Below, piece after piece: positions 1-8,195 of a stretch of 64,000 nucleotides of DNA. The number at the start of each line of letters is the position of its first letter. Position 1 is the stretch's first letter. The notes below the pieces were generated by a model. The model did not search any database. It had not been told where the DNA came from and saw only the letters and a list, made by a program, of their open reading frames with translations. Source of the stretch: Bradyrhizobium diazoefficiens (GTDB taxonomy: Bacteria > Pseudomonadota > Alphaproteobacteria > Rhizobiales > Xanthobacteraceae); assembly GCF_016616235.1 (NCBI RefSeq), contig NZ_CP067100.1:2415001-2479000 (forward strand), in the 5' to 3' direction. A program made the position numbers and the translations under genes.

Positions 1-1
1 C

Positions 2-52
2 GGCCGAGTGAAGCGAGTACAGCCGAAGGACTTCGGAGGAGCTTACAAGTGA
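2..52 (+). CDS. C-terminal tail of an unseen upstream gene (partial)
   Basis: An open frame runs in from the window edge and ends at TGA 50-52. Its 16 visible codons end in a basic tail. The stop overlaps the GTG start of the next gene (bases 49-52 read GTGA), the usual sign of translational coupling. Nothing can be said of its function. The tight coupling suggests that it works with the PLD-fold protein downstream. The stretch is too short to exclude a chance open frame. Confidence 0.35.
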   Translation, partial: GRVKRVQPKDFGGAYK

Positions 53-1815
53 CGGCTCGGATGACGGTCTATATTCCGATCTACAAGGTTCGGGCGGATT
101 ACATCGTCAAGCAGGGCCGCACGTGGAGCGCGTTCGAGCACATGATCCTGTGGAAGCTTGCCCAGGAACGGGCAACTTCCGTCGAACTTGCTGAACTCTC
201 CAGCGTCCCGCTTCGACTCGTTGTCGAATGCCTGATCGAGCTGATCGGTGTCGGATGGGTCGACATTCACACGAGCTCAGGCCGTGTAGCGTTTGAGGCG
301 ACGGCAGGTGGCAAGAAAGCGGCGACTCTCAAGAAGCTGCCTGAAGATACCCGCAACCTGCGCAGGCGCGACACTTTGTGCATGGAGCGGATTACCATGA
401 GCTTTTTCCAGCCCGAGGATCTCACCCTTATCCACAAGGACAAGCTTCCCGAGAATGCTTTCGTTCTGAGACCGAGGGTTTTCAAGTTGACCATGTCGCC
501 GACAGGCAGTGTCGACCGGTTGTACATGAAGGAGGACGAGACCTTCGAGGAGTGGGTCGACCACAGGATCACGGCTCAGCGTCTTTTCGCGTCGGTGCAA
601 ATCTCCGGTTACCAGGTCGAGGGACTGCCGCAATATACCTCTCCCGAATTTCGCCAAGCGATCGTGGAGGCCGTAACCATGTCGCCTGAAGCGGGCGACG
701 ATACAGCTGCTGAAGAAGTGATCGCTCGTGCCGATACCCGCCTGGAAACAGAGGATGGCTATAGCTATGCCGAGGTGACCGCGGACGATCTCGTCGTTGG
801 TGGACCTGCTCATCTGTCGGAGCTGAAACGGGTCCTTTCGGATGCAAAATCGTTCGTGGTGATCCATACATGCTTTGTGGGAACGGAAGCCGTTCGCCGT
901 CTGATGCCAGATCTCGAGGCCGCGGCGAAGCGCAAAGTGAGAGTTGATCTCCTGTGGGGTCAACGAAACGAGGAGCTGAACGAGGAAGCGCTGAAGGATT
1001 TTCGAGAAGCAAAGGCGATGTTCGACAAGCTGTCTCCTCATACGAAATCATACCTGCGCTTCGCCGAGACCGAGACCGGATCTCATGCCAAGATCGTGCT
1101 CGCGGATTCGGGACCTCACGGATCCTATGAAGCTTGCGTCGGATCGTGCAATTGGCTTTCCTCGCTTTACAAATCCGTTGAAGTGTCGATCAGGCTGCGG
1201 GAGCCGCACGTGGTCGCCACACTTGCGTCGACTCTGGCGTTTCTTCGGATTCCATCATCGGGCAAGTGGACAAAGGACGTCTATCGTCTGGCTGAGCTCC
1301 GCAATGAATGTCGCCGAGCTGACGCGCGGATCGAGGGGCCACATCGTGTAGCGGTGCTGAGAGATCATGAACACTTGGCTGCCGTTCGCGAAGCCCGTGA
1401 TGGCGCAAACTCCAGCATCGTCGCCGTCTGCGATCTGTTGGGACCTGCCGGTGAAACATCGGTTTTCGTGCCGATGCGAGCGACCGACAGGGACCAGGTT
1501 GCCGTAGCGCTCATCCACAACAAGCTCGCTAAAAGCGTCTCACCCGAAGAGCGTGAGCGCACTGCGGCCGCGCTTTCTGAAGTTGGCATAAAGCTTTTCG
1601 CCGTCGATCAGGTCCACGGAAAATTCATGACCTGGGACGATGACGCTTTGCTGATCACGAGCTTTAACTGGCTCGCGACAACCTCCAATCCATGGAAGCC
1701 ACGCGGGGCGGAAATAGGTGTCATCGTCAAAGGACCGGGACTGGTTGGCCATCTCAAGAGTAAATTCAGCGAAATCGCCGGAATTGACCGCGATATTCTC
1801 GACTGCCAGGCCTGA
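49..1815 (+). CDS. Two-HKD phospholipase D-like protein with N-terminal winged-helix-like region
   Basis: The 588-residue protein has two HxKxxxxD motifs, at about residues 346-353 (HAKIVLAD) and 523-530 (HGKFMTWD). Each is followed by a short GSCNW or TSFNW segment, as in the bilobed phospholipase D superfamily, whose members cleave phosphodiester bonds in lipids or nucleic acids. The first 90 residues are helical and look like a winged-helix DNA-binding region (inference). There is no signal peptide, so it is probably cytoplasmic and more likely a nuclease than a lipase. The GTG start at 49 has GGAGGA at 35-40. A coupled upstream gene is cut by the window edge. PLD-fold proteins of this kind often accompany helicases in defence loci, but no partner is visible here. 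Confidence 0.75.
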   Translation: MTARMTVYIPIYKVRADYIVKQGRTWSAFEHMILWKLAQERATSVELAELSSVPLRLVVECLIELIGVGWVDIHTSSGRVAFEATAGGKKAATLKKLPEDTRNLRRRDTLCMERITMSFFQPEDLTLIHKDKLPENAFVLRPRVFKLTMSPTGSVDRLYMKEDETFEEWVDHRITAQRLFASVQISGYQVEGLPQYTSPEFRQAIVEAVTMSPEAGDDTAAEEVIARADTRLETEDGYSYAEVTADDLVVGGPAHLSELKRVLSDAKSFVVIHTCFVGTEAVRRLMPDLEAAAKRKVRVDLLWGQRNEELNEEALKDFREAKAMFDKLSPHTKSYLRFAETETGSHAKIVLADSGPHGSYEACVGSCNWLSSLYKSVEVSIRLREPHVVATLASTLAFLRIPSSGKWTKDVYRLAELRNECRRADARIEGPHRVAVLRDHEHLAAVREARDGANSSIVAVCDLLGPAGETSVFVPMRATDRDQVAVALIHNKLAKSVSPEERERTAAALSEVGIKLFAVDQVHGKFMTWDDDALLITSFNWLATTSNPWKPRGAEIGVIVKGPGLVGHLKSKFSEIAGIDRDILDCQA

Positions 1816-2004
1816 GAACTGACGCGAGTTGTTTGGAACCCGCCAAGGCACGCATATTCATTTTTGGAGTGAACCGGCGAGAAACCTACGCCTTTTTGAT
1901 CCCCGTCGTGGCATGGCGCTTGGAGCGCGATCGTCGCAGACGTTGTCTAGCGCCCCCCCCATGCGTCGATGCATGGTGGCGCCGTTGGTAGTCTGTCTCG
2001 TCGG

Positions 2005-2730
2005 TTACATTGTGGACCCTGCTTGGTCTTCCTTGACGCCCCGGGCGACGACCCGGGGGATTCCATCCGGAAGCGACCTTTGCAATTTCAGGGCCTCGTC
2101 CGGAGTTGCCGTCATCCAGGCTTCGACTTCGTCCTGTGTCGTCAGGATAGCGGGCATTGCCTTGGGGTGGATGGCGCCGACTTCGGCGTTCGGCTCCGTC
2201 GTGAGGAACGTATAAAGGTCGTTGGTAGTCTCACCTTCCTTGACCTTCCGCACAGACGTCCAGTTGGTCCAGATGCCGGCGAAGCAGGCGAGGGGGCGGG
2301 TCTCATCGAGCGCGAACCAGATACCGCCGCCCTCGGCCTTGTTGAACTCGCTGAACGAGTTGAACGGCACCACGCAGCGGTTTTCGACGCCGAGCCAGCG
2401 GGCCCAGTGTTTGCTCTTCACGTTGCGGATGTTGGTCGTGCCGCTGTCCGGCTCCATTCTGAGCAATTCCTTGAAATCCACCGCCTTGCCCTTGGCCTGC
2501 AACTTCTCGGCTCGCTTCTTCGTGGCGTCCATCAGCGCTTTTGACGACGATGGCATTCCCCACCGCGCCGTAGCGAGCTCGCGGCCCTCGGTCCCGTTTC
2601 GCACGATTGGTGCATTGTAGTCCGGAAACACGCCGGGCATCGGCGCCAGGTTGCCGACGTATTGGTTCACGACAGGAAACAGCGCGCTGATTGCGGCTTG
2701 GTTGGTCGTGATCGAATAAGGATTGCACAT
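2005..2730 (-). CDS. SRAP-domain protein (HMCES/YedK family, SOS-response-associated)
   Basis: The 241-residue protein starts MCNPYS, so Cys2 becomes the N-terminal nucleophile after Met removal, the hallmark of the SRAP family. The family forms a thiazolidine crosslink to abasic sites in single-stranded DNA and shields them. The other conserved features are visible: Asn3, a Glu in the VPFNSFSEF segment and the late His in the GAIHPKAMP segment. Length is normal for the family. Its ATG lies only 3 bases after the stop of the upstream small gene, so it is probably the last gene of a three-gene operon with a LexA box in front (3636-3650). Confidence 0.93.
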   Translation of the reverse strand: MCNPYSITTNQAAISALFPVVNQYVGNLAPMPGVFPDYNAPIVRNGTEGRELATARWGMPSSSKALMDATKKRAEKLQAKGKAVDFKELLRMEPDSGTTNIRNVKSKHWARWLGVENRCVVPFNSFSEFNKAEGGGIWFALDETRPLACFAGIWTNWTSVRKVKEGETTNDLYTFLTTEPNAEVGAIHPKAMPAILTTQDEVEAWMTATPDEALKLQRSLPDGIPRVVARGVKEDQAGSTM

Positions 2731-2733
2731 CGG

Positions 2734-3183
2734 TCAGGATTCGGTTCGAGGGTGACGCGGCTGCCACGTCAACTGTAGCAGAGTCGCGGATGGACGCCGG
2801 CCCGCCTTGGCGCATTTGCGGCAGCGCAGCCGGCTGGCGAGATCGTGCACGAAGGTGGTCGGCGGGTGCTTCATGGCCGCGAGGTCCACATCGCTCGGCG
2901 TCTTGCAGCGCGCGCACCTGATCTCGAGCCAAGCGAAGCCTCCGTTCACCGCCTGATCGATGGTCGGCGATGGATCGATCGGTTCGCCGTCACTCCACAT
3001 CCGCTCGTTCCAGCTTTCGCAAAGCAGCCTGTCGGCTTGCTGGATCATCGCCTCGCCTTTGGCCCGCATCTCCGCCGATTGGATGGCCAGGATGTTAGCC
3101 ATCGCACGTGCCTTGCCGAGCTCTTTCGCCAGAGCCTTGCGATCGCCGCCCGACAGGGGCGTAGGGTGATACTTCGGGGCCAT
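2734..3183 (-). CDS. Conserved small protein with two CxxC pairs (unknown function)
   Basis: The protein has 149 residues. I chose the ATG at 3183 because the longer open frame would overlap the preceding gene. The C-terminal half carries CARC (about residues 90-93) and CRKC (about 121-124), spaced like a zinc ribbon. The N-terminal half is helical with a probable coiled coil at residues 15-55. I do not recognise a function. It is the middle gene of the LexA-box operon, 46 bases after one gene and 3 before the SRAP gene, so a role in DNA damage handling is a fair guess by association only. Confidence 0.6.
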   Translation of the reverse strand: MAPKYHPTPLSGGDRKALAKELGKARAMANILAIQSAEMRAKGEAMIQQADRLLCESWNERMWSDGEPIDPSPTIDQAVNGGFAWLEIRCARCKTPSDVDLAAMKHPPTTFVHDLASRLRCRKCAKAGRRPSATLLQLTWQPRHPRTES

Positions 3184-3229
3184 CCGGACATCCAGGCGCA
3201 AAGAGATCGGATCGGCAAATCCAGAGCGA

Positions 3230-3625
3230 CTACGGCGTCTCGAACGCTGGCCAGCACCCGTCTTCTTCATGCCTGCCGGTGCGCTGCTGGCAGGTGTTGT
3301 CGAGCAACCGCTGCGCCACGTCCTTCCAGACTGCGTTGGTGCCATACAGCCGGACGGCATCGGCGGTCTGGATTTCCACGGTCCGCTCGCAGCGGCGGCA
3401 GGAGACGCGCAGCACGTGGGCTTTGATTTCCGAAAGACGTCGCTCACGAGCCTGCGCCACGGTCCCGTGGGCGCGAGGGTCTTTGAGGACCGATTCCCAA
3501 TATTCGGCCGGGAGGGGGGCATCTGGAGCGGCAGCGGGCGGCGCACGTCTACGGTAGGCTTCAACGGCCAATTTTTGCATCTGTTTCGGGGTCGGCATGC
3601 GCCAGCTCGCGGGTCGGTCGGTCAT
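3230..3625 (-). CDS. Small protein with CRRC motif, first gene of the SOS-type operon
   Basis: The protein has 131 residues from the ATG at 3625; a further start at 3652 would place the LexA box inside the gene and is not preferred. Residues 70-131 hold CRRC, then a short conserved-looking helical stretch (WKDVAQRLLDNTC) and a final Cys, possibly metal-binding. The function is unknown. It heads a minus-strand operon with the CxxC protein and the SRAP protein. The LexA-type repeat lies 11 bases upstream of its ATG. Confidence 0.6.
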   Translation of the reverse strand: MTDRPASWRMPTPKQMQKLAVEAYRRRAPPAAAPDAPLPAEYWESVLKDPRAHGTVAQARERRLSEIKAHVLRVSCRRCERTVEIQTADAVRLYGTNAVWKDVAQRLLDNTCQQRTGRHEEDGCWPAFETP

Positions 3626-3635
3626 GCTCGAATTA

Positions 3636-3650
3636 GAACATAACAAGAAC
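3636..3650 (-). promoter_or_regulatory. LexA box of alphaproteobacterial type (GTTC-N7-GTTC)
   Basis: On the plus strand bases 3636-3650 read GAACATAACAAGAAC. On the coding (minus) strand this is GTTC-N7-GTTC, the published direct-repeat LexA operator of Rhizobium and Rhodobacter relatives. It ends 11 bases before the ATG at 3625. This predicts repression by LexA and induction by DNA damage of the operon ending in the SRAP gene. The match is exact in both half-sites and in spacing. Confidence 0.75.
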
Positions 3651-3771
3651 AAATGTCGAGTCCGACCGGGACAGCCGGTCAGAAAAAATCCTCCTGTGGG
3701 ACGGGTCGCGATGTCGGAACCAAGCCGGATCGTTCGTCTTGAATCCGGTATTAGTATCGGAGTTCCCCGGC

Positions 3772-4701
3772 ATGGCCCCCCGCGCTAACTGGAAAGGCTT
3801 CCTGCGTCTTTCTCTCGTCACCTGTCCGGTCGCGCTCTATCCGGCCACCTCGGAATCCGAAAAAGTCTCGTTCAACCAGCTGAACCGAAAGACCGGCCAT
3901 CGGATCAAGTACGCCAAGGTCGACGCCGACACCGGCGAGGAGGTCGACAACGAGGACATCGTCAAGGGCTACAAGGTTGATACCGACACCTTTATCGAGG
4001 TGACCAAGGAGGAGCTTGAGAACGTCGCGCTGGAATCGACGCGCACCATCGAGATAGACGAGTTCGTCGACCGCAGCGAGATCGATCCGCGATATCTGAT
4101 CCGTCCATACTATCTGCGACCCGACGGTAAAGTCGGGCACGATGCCTTCGCCGTCATTCGGGAAACCATCCGCGAGATGAACAAGGTGGCAATTGGTCGG
4201 GTAGTGCTGACCAATCGTGAGCACATCATCGCGCTCGAGCCGCTGGACAAGGGGCTGATGGGAACGCTGCTGCGCTACCCTTATGAAGTGCGCTCCGCCG
4301 AAGAGTATTTCGACGATATCCAGGATGTCAAAGTTACCAAGGACATGCTCGATCTCGCCAAACACATCGTCAATCAGAAGGCGGGCCATTTCGAGCCGGA
4401 CAAGTTCCAAGACCAGTACGAAACTGCCCTCATCGATCTCATCAATCAGAAGCGCGCCGGCAAACCCATCACCGCGAAAGCGCGTCCCCGCGGCGAGAAC
4501 GTGGTGGACCTGATGGACGCGCTGCGCAAGAGCATCGGAAGAGAGGGGGCTGCGACAGAGGCACCCAAGAAATCAGGAAAAAAGCCGCGCAAGGCGGCCG
4601 TCGGGCAAAAAGAAATGCTGATGCCAATCGCAGGCAAGAAGCCGGCGAAGGAGACCGGGGCGAAGAAGCCGGCGGCCAAGCCGCAGCGGAAGTCGGCTTA
4701 G
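3772..4701 (+). CDS. ku: Ku homodimer protein of bacterial non-homologous end joining
   Basis: The protein has 309 residues from ATG 3772 (MAPRANWKGFLRLSLV), the usual bacterial Ku start; an open frame 33 bases longer has no support. The beta-barrel core covers roughly residues 5-250, followed by a lysine/alanine-rich tail of about 50 residues typical of rhizobial Ku. Ku rings bind DNA ends and recruit a DNA ligase. An ATP-dependent ligase lies 1.3 kb downstream on the opposite strand, so the window has the minimal end-joining pair. Full length, no defects seen. Confidence 0.95.
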   Translation: MAPRANWKGFLRLSLVTCPVALYPATSESEKVSFNQLNRKTGHRIKYAKVDADTGEEVDNEDIVKGYKVDTDTFIEVTKEELENVALESTRTIEIDEFVDRSEIDPRYLIRPYYLRPDGKVGHDAFAVIRETIREMNKVAIGRVVLTNREHIIALEPLDKGLMGTLLRYPYEVRSAEEYFDDIQDVKVTKDMLDLAKHIVNQKAGHFEPDKFQDQYETALIDLINQKRAGKPITAKARPRGENVVDLMDALRKSIGREGAATEAPKKSGKKPRKAAVGQKEMLMPIAGKKPAKETGAKKPAAKPQRKSA

Positions 4702-4706
4702 GTGTC

Positions 4707-4988
4707 GTGAAGCATCCGGTGACGCCGGACGGCCACTCCTTCGTCGTCCGCGGCAGGCTCTGGCGAATGGCAAATCCCGTCTCGACGAGGTCACGCGAGA
4801 TCATCTCGTCAGCCGTCTAATGGCGGCCCGGCGGGTCGGTGCGCGCGCCAGGAAGGCGGCCGACCGCGAGGCCGCAGTAACGGTGCATAGGACCGTGGAC
4901 GAGGCTAAGCAGGCGCTCGGCGAGCGCGGTCCGGTATGGCGGGACGACGGCTCGCCGGCTCTCGATTGCTCTGCAAAGCAGGAGCGAT
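4707..4988 (+). pseudogene. Frameshifted conserved small gene between ku and the NUDIX gene
   Basis: From GTG 4707 the frame reads VKHPVTPDGHSFVVRGRLWR and continues to ANP. It then loses register by one base near 4775 and resumes in another frame as LDEVTRDHLVSRLMAARR, continuing to ALGERGPVW near 4935. These two halves match a small protein widespread in rhizobia (recalled pattern: FVVRGRLWR then NP, LM-ARR, ALGERGPVWW). The tail after RGPVW also departs from the family and runs into the next gene. The original end is uncertain. It may be a real decay event or a sequencing error. Confidence 0.55.
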
Positions 4989-5492
4989 ATGGCTGCCGTG
5001 AAAAAGATCTCCAAGAGATCGACCTTCAGCGCGGGCATTCTCGCATACCGCAAGGGCGCTCGTGGGCTCGAGGTTCTGCTCGTTCATCCCGGCGGTCCGT
5101 TCTGGCGTAAGAAGGATGATGGCGCCTGGTCCATTCCTAAGGGCGAAATCGATGCTAATGATGCTCCGGAGCACGTCGCTCGACGCGAATTTGCCGAAGA
5201 ACTCGGCCCGAGCGCTTCGATTGGTCCACTCCAGGCGCTGGGGGAAGTCCGACAGCGAGGAGGGAAGCGCGTCATCGCATTCGCCGCCGAGGGCCACTTT
5301 GATCCGGCAGCGCTGACCAGTAATACCTTCGATATCGAATGGCCGCCTCGAAGCGGTCGAAGGAAGACCTTTCCCGAAGTCGACCGGGCGGAATGGTTTG
5401 ATATCGAGCTCGCGCGGACCAAGATGCTGTCCGCTCAAGCTGAGCTTCTCGATCGACTTTTGGCGATTGCGGTTGAGAGCGCCGAGAAATGA
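4989..5492 (+). CDS. NUDIX hydrolase of the COG4119 type
   Basis: The 167-residue protein starts with a short beta segment (SAGILAYR) and carries a NUDIX box at about residues 52-74 (G-x5-D-x7-REFAEELG). The usual Glu after the first glycine spacer is Asp here, while the catalytic REXXEE core is intact. Family members hydrolyse nucleoside diphosphates linked to another moiety. Its stop overlaps the start of the phosphodiesterase gene by 4 bases, so the two are probably co-translated. Located in the cytoplasm; substrate unknown. Confidence 0.88.
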   Translation: MAAVKKISKRSTFSAGILAYRKGARGLEVLLVHPGGPFWRKKDDGAWSIPKGEIDANDAPEHVARREFAEELGPSASIGPLQALGEVRQRGGKRVIAFAAEGHFDPAALTSNTFDIEWPPRSGRRKTFPEVDRAEWFDIELARTKMLSAQAELLDRLLAIAVESAEK

Positions 5493-5953
5493 TGTTCAGG
5501 ATTGGAATCATTTCCGACACGCACGGCCTGTTGAGGCCCGAGGCGGAACGAGGCCTGACGGGCGTCGATCACATCATCCATGCCGGCGACATCGGGCGCC
5601 CCGAGATCGTCGATGCGCTTCGCCGGATTGCGCCCGTCACGGCCATTCGTGGGAACGTGGATGGTGGCGAGTGGGCTCGCGACTACCCCGACACGAACCT
5701 TGTGCGCCTGGCAGGTAGGTCGATTTACGTTCTGCACGACTTGAAAACGCTGAAAGCCGACCGCGGCGCCGGCATCGACGTCATCGTCTCCGGGCATTCC
5801 CACGTGCCGAAGATCGACACGGTCGGTGGCGTTCTCTATCTGAATCCCGGCAGCGCGGGACCCCGGCGTTTCAAGCTGCCGATCACGTTTGCGACGCTCG
5901 AACTCACGCCTGATGGCATGCGTCCGGAAATCCACTACCTCGGAGGCGACTGA
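5489..5953 (+). CDS. YfcE/MJ0936-type metallophosphoesterase
   Basis: The 154-residue protein has the metal-binding motifs of the calcineurin-like fold in order: SDTHG at about residues 9-13, AGDIG near 32, RGNVD near 54, and GHSH near 105-108. Length matches the single-domain YfcE class, phosphodiesterases of unknown physiological substrate that use Mn or similar metals. It overlaps the NUDIX gene by 4 bases. The pair could act in turn on a nucleotide derivative; that is inference. Confidence 0.9.
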   Translation: MMFRIGIISDTHGLLRPEAERGLTGVDHIIHAGDIGRPEIVDALRRIAPVTAIRGNVDGGEWARDYPDTNLVRLAGRSIYVLHDLKTLKADRGAGIDVIVSGHSHVPKIDTVGGVLYLNPGSAGPRRFKLPITFATLELTPDGMRPEIHYLGGD

Positions 5954-6015
5954 GTGCCCACCGCGGAGGGCCGGTTAATCCCTTCCGTTTGCCGGGTTAC
6001 GCTCGGAGGGGAGCG

Positions 6016-6963
6016 CTATTTGCGCGGACGTTCTCGCTCGCGCACGACCTCCCTCGCCCGCTTGTCAGACCTGAGCCCAAGGTAGACGGCCTGGCGCAGT
6101 TCGCCCTTACTCGTCCACTCCGCGAATTTGACCTCGGCAACCAACGAGGGCTTGACCCAGGTCGTGGCGCCCTCGTCCTTCACTTTGGAAGGGAAGGGTG
6201 ATTTAGGAGTGGTCAGCTTCACGAGCTTGGCATGGAGATCTCCCAGGACCTTGTGACTGAAGCCGGTGCCGACATGCCCGATGTAGCGCCATGCGTCGTA
6301 TTCCCGCACGGCGAGGACCAGGGCGCCGAAGAACGGCCTGGAGCGCTTGGGCGCTGTGAAGCCCGCGATCACCACTTCCTGTCGCTTTGCCGTCTTGATC
6401 TTCAGCCAATCCGCCGTTCGGCTTCCGGAGGTATACGCGCTGTCGGCGCGCTTCGCCATGATGCCCTCCAGACCCTTCCGCTCGGCCTCGGCGAAGAATT
6501 TCGTGCCGTTTGCTTTGCGGTGGCGGCTGAAGGCGATCAACCGGTTGCTCGGCAGGATCGCTTTCAGCCGCTCCTTGCGCTCGAGAAGAGGCTGCTTGCG
6601 CAAATCAACTGCGTTCTGAAACATGAGATCGAAAGCGCAATACAGGAGCTTCGCTTCATGGCGCAGCGCGTTCTGAAGCAGCTGGAAATGCGAGACGCCG
6701 TCCTTTCCGATCGCGACGAGCTCACCGTCGATCACGGCGTCGCCCTTCACGCCCTCCAGCGCTTTGGCGACCTCGATATAGCTGCGGCTGATGATCTTGC
6801 CGTTGCGGCTGTAGAGCGAAACCTTGCCCCGGCGGATTTCCGCGATCATCCGGAAGCCGTCGTACTTATCCTCGAAAACCCAACCGGGATCGTCGAACGG
6901 CGCGTCGGTGAGCGTAGCAAGCATTGGCTGTAGGCGTTTGGGCAGGGTCGACGTTCGGCTCAT
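6016..6963 (-). CDS. ATP-dependent DNA ligase, stand-alone LigD-type ligase domain
   Basis: The 315-residue protein carries the adenylation motif EDKYDGFR with Lys33 as the nucleotidyl acceptor, then ELVAIG (motif III), FDLMF, EGIMAKR (motif IV) and WLKIK (motif V), followed by an OB-fold region with GTGF. It lacks the polymerase and phosphoesterase domains of full LigD, so it is a separate ligase of the LigC/LigD ligase-domain class. With the neighbouring Ku it could seal broken ends. Ends at a basic tail; start MSRTSTLPKRLQPMLA is typical. Confidence 0.92.
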   Translation of the reverse strand: MSRTSTLPKRLQPMLATLTDAPFDDPGWVFEDKYDGFRMIAEIRRGKVSLYSRNGKIISRSYIEVAKALEGVKGDAVIDGELVAIGKDGVSHFQLLQNALRHEAKLLYCAFDLMFQNAVDLRKQPLLERKERLKAILPSNRLIAFSRHRKANGTKFFAEAERKGLEGIMAKRADSAYTSGSRTADWLKIKTAKRQEVVIAGFTAPKRSRPFFGALVLAVREYDAWRYIGHVGTGFSHKVLGDLHAKLVKLTTPKSPFPSKVKDEGATTWVKPSLVAEVKFAEWTSKGELRQAVYLGLRSDKRAREVVRERERPRK

Positions 6964-7154
6964 TCAAGGGCCAATCCTTCAGAGCGTGTTGCGTAATGCA
7001 TGGACGGCACCTTATCGCTCGAGTGGCCAGGGCCGGTTCGATGAAGCCCGGGAAAAGCGCCGTGACACCGATAGCCGCCGGCCTTTTACGCTGAAACGCC
7101 ACTGAAGAACTCCACGCTACAGCCGATTCAAATTGGTACAGTTCGAATCGTTCC

Positions 7155-7179
7155 GGAACCTGCGAATCCTTGTCGCGTT
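7155..7179 (+). promoter_or_regulatory. EcfG (general stress response) type promoter
   Basis: GGAAC at 7155-7159 and CGTT at 7176-7179 are separated by exactly 16 bases, matching the consensus of EcfG/RpoE2 sigma factors in alphaproteobacteria. It lies 28 bases before the ATG of the DUF3606 gene. A gene of this type under EcfG control would fit the general stress regulon. Motif match is seen; sigma factor use is inferred. Confidence 0.65.
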
Positions 7180-7207
7180 TGCTTCGATGTCACAACGGGA
7201 GGCACCG

Positions 7208-7396
7208 ATGGCGGTAGCGAAGAAGAGCAAGACGGCGCGCGGACGAAAACAGGACCGGGCGCGGGTGGCTGGCGGGCAGGACTATGAAGTGCGGTACGAG
7301 GCGAAGAAGACGCGAAAGTCCGCACCCGCGGTGAAAAAGGCAGTCAAGAAGGTCGGCAACTCGCGCAAGCGTGTTGAGAAACGGCTGGGCCGCTGA
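7208..7396 (+). CDS. DUF3606 small basic protein
   Basis: The protein has 62 residues from ATG 7208, with a run of lysines and arginines at the N terminus, then the DUF3606 signature DYEVRYEAKKT and AVKKAVKKVGNSRK at residues 28-57. The domain is common in rhizobia and its role is unknown; the charge suggests nucleic-acid binding. An EcfG-type promoter lies just upstream. The longer open frame from 7133 would cover the promoter and is rejected. Confidence 0.8.
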   Translation: MAVAKKSKTARGRKQDRARVAGGQDYEVRYEAKKTRKSAPAVKKAVKKVGNSRKRVEKRLGR

Positions 7397-7437
7397 GTCG
7401 AGAGACGGGCTGGCGTCCGAGGGTGGCGGCGATCGTT

Positions 7438-7701
7438 CTAGTCGGAGGGGCATTCAGGGCAGGTATCACCGATCGAGTCCAGAACGTCGCGAACTGCGGC
7501 CTCCGCTGTTTGACGGGATACGCCTTCCGGCAGGTCTCGACGGGCGATGTCGAAGGCCCGCTCTCGGGCATGCGGATCGGCGCGGTCTTGCATCCAGCCG
7601 TGGTCCTCGCATTCGCGGATGGCGCCGGCTTCGTTCAGCACGTTGATCGCCCAACCGCGCAGGGTGCGGATCGCCGGCCGTCTCTGCTTGGTCATCAGCA
7701 T
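7438..7701 (-). CDS. Conserved rhizobial hypothetical protein (87 aa)
   Basis: From the ATG at 7701 the protein reads MLMTKQRRPAIRTLRGWAIN, then a central CEDHGWMQDR segment with DPHARERAF, and ends DTCPECPSD, with a terminal CPEC. I recognise this as a small protein recurrent in Bradyrhizobium-like genomes without a known function. It is acidic and helical with no membrane segment. Its 3' end faces the DUF3606 gene (convergent, 41 bases apart). Confidence 0.6.
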   Translation of the reverse strand: MLMTKQRRPAIRTLRGWAINVLNEAGAIRECEDHGWMQDRADPHARERAFDIARRDLPEGVSRQTAEAAVRDVLDSIGDTCPECPSD

Positions 7702-8195
7702 TGAAAGGTTCTCCCACGCTGAGACGAATCGTTTAGTCCCGCAGACGTTCCCCATCGCTAACACACGGCTGGGATTCCGGATCGTGGGATCTCGTGGTTT
7801 TTCGAAGGCCGAATTTTCCAGCCGGCCAGGTGGTAGGGTGGGCGAGAACGAACCGAAGAAACCGTTTTCCGATACTTCAGACGTGCGAGCTCAAGTGGTG
7901 CTCCCTTATCCGTTTTGCGCGTGCGGCTGTCGCCGCACTGGGCTCTGGTGAACCGAGCCACGCAGCGTCTCGGCCTTGCGGCTTCGATCCCTCGCACTAG
8001 AGCAGATCACCCCCTTGCGGGGGCAGAAACGAAAAACCGGACCTTTATGCAGCAGCCACCTGCACAAAGGTCCGGCCTTATCCTAGCGTGCCGCGATACC
8101 GAACGGCTGCAAAGGACGCTTCATATCCTTTGGGAGGTCTCGCTTTTCATCCGGGTTGCGACCCGGAGGCGGCAATAAATCAGTAGCCGATACGA
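7702..8195. other. Non-coding stretch with two strong hairpins
   Basis: No convincing gene. A perfect 5-bp CCCCC/GGGGG hairpin lies at 8010-8023 and a large hairpin at 8037-8075. A minus-strand open frame (7758-7997) has no family resemblance and poor composition. Bases 7960-7998 look faintly like a tRNA 3' end (a TTCGATCCC box) but the arms do not fold. Confidence 0.4.
8037..8075 (-). terminator. Rho-independent terminator for minus-strand transcription
   Basis: CCGGACCTTT (8037-8046) pairs perfectly with AAAGGTCCGG (8066-8075), and TGCAG/CTGCA pairs inside. Read on the minus strand the stem is followed by TTTTTCG. It lies about 120 bases beyond the stop of the lysine-rich miniprotein gene and probably ends that transcript. 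Confidence 0.7.

Noticed and set aside
3716..3740. EcfG-type promoter before ku (GGAAC at 3716)
   Set aside because: No CGTT lies at the required 16-17 bases; nearest is at the wrong spacing.
7960..7998. tRNA-like 3' end (TTCGATCCC box) as a possible ICE attachment site
   Set aside because: The acceptor and anticodon arms do not fold, and no direct repeat of the segment was found elsewhere in the window.
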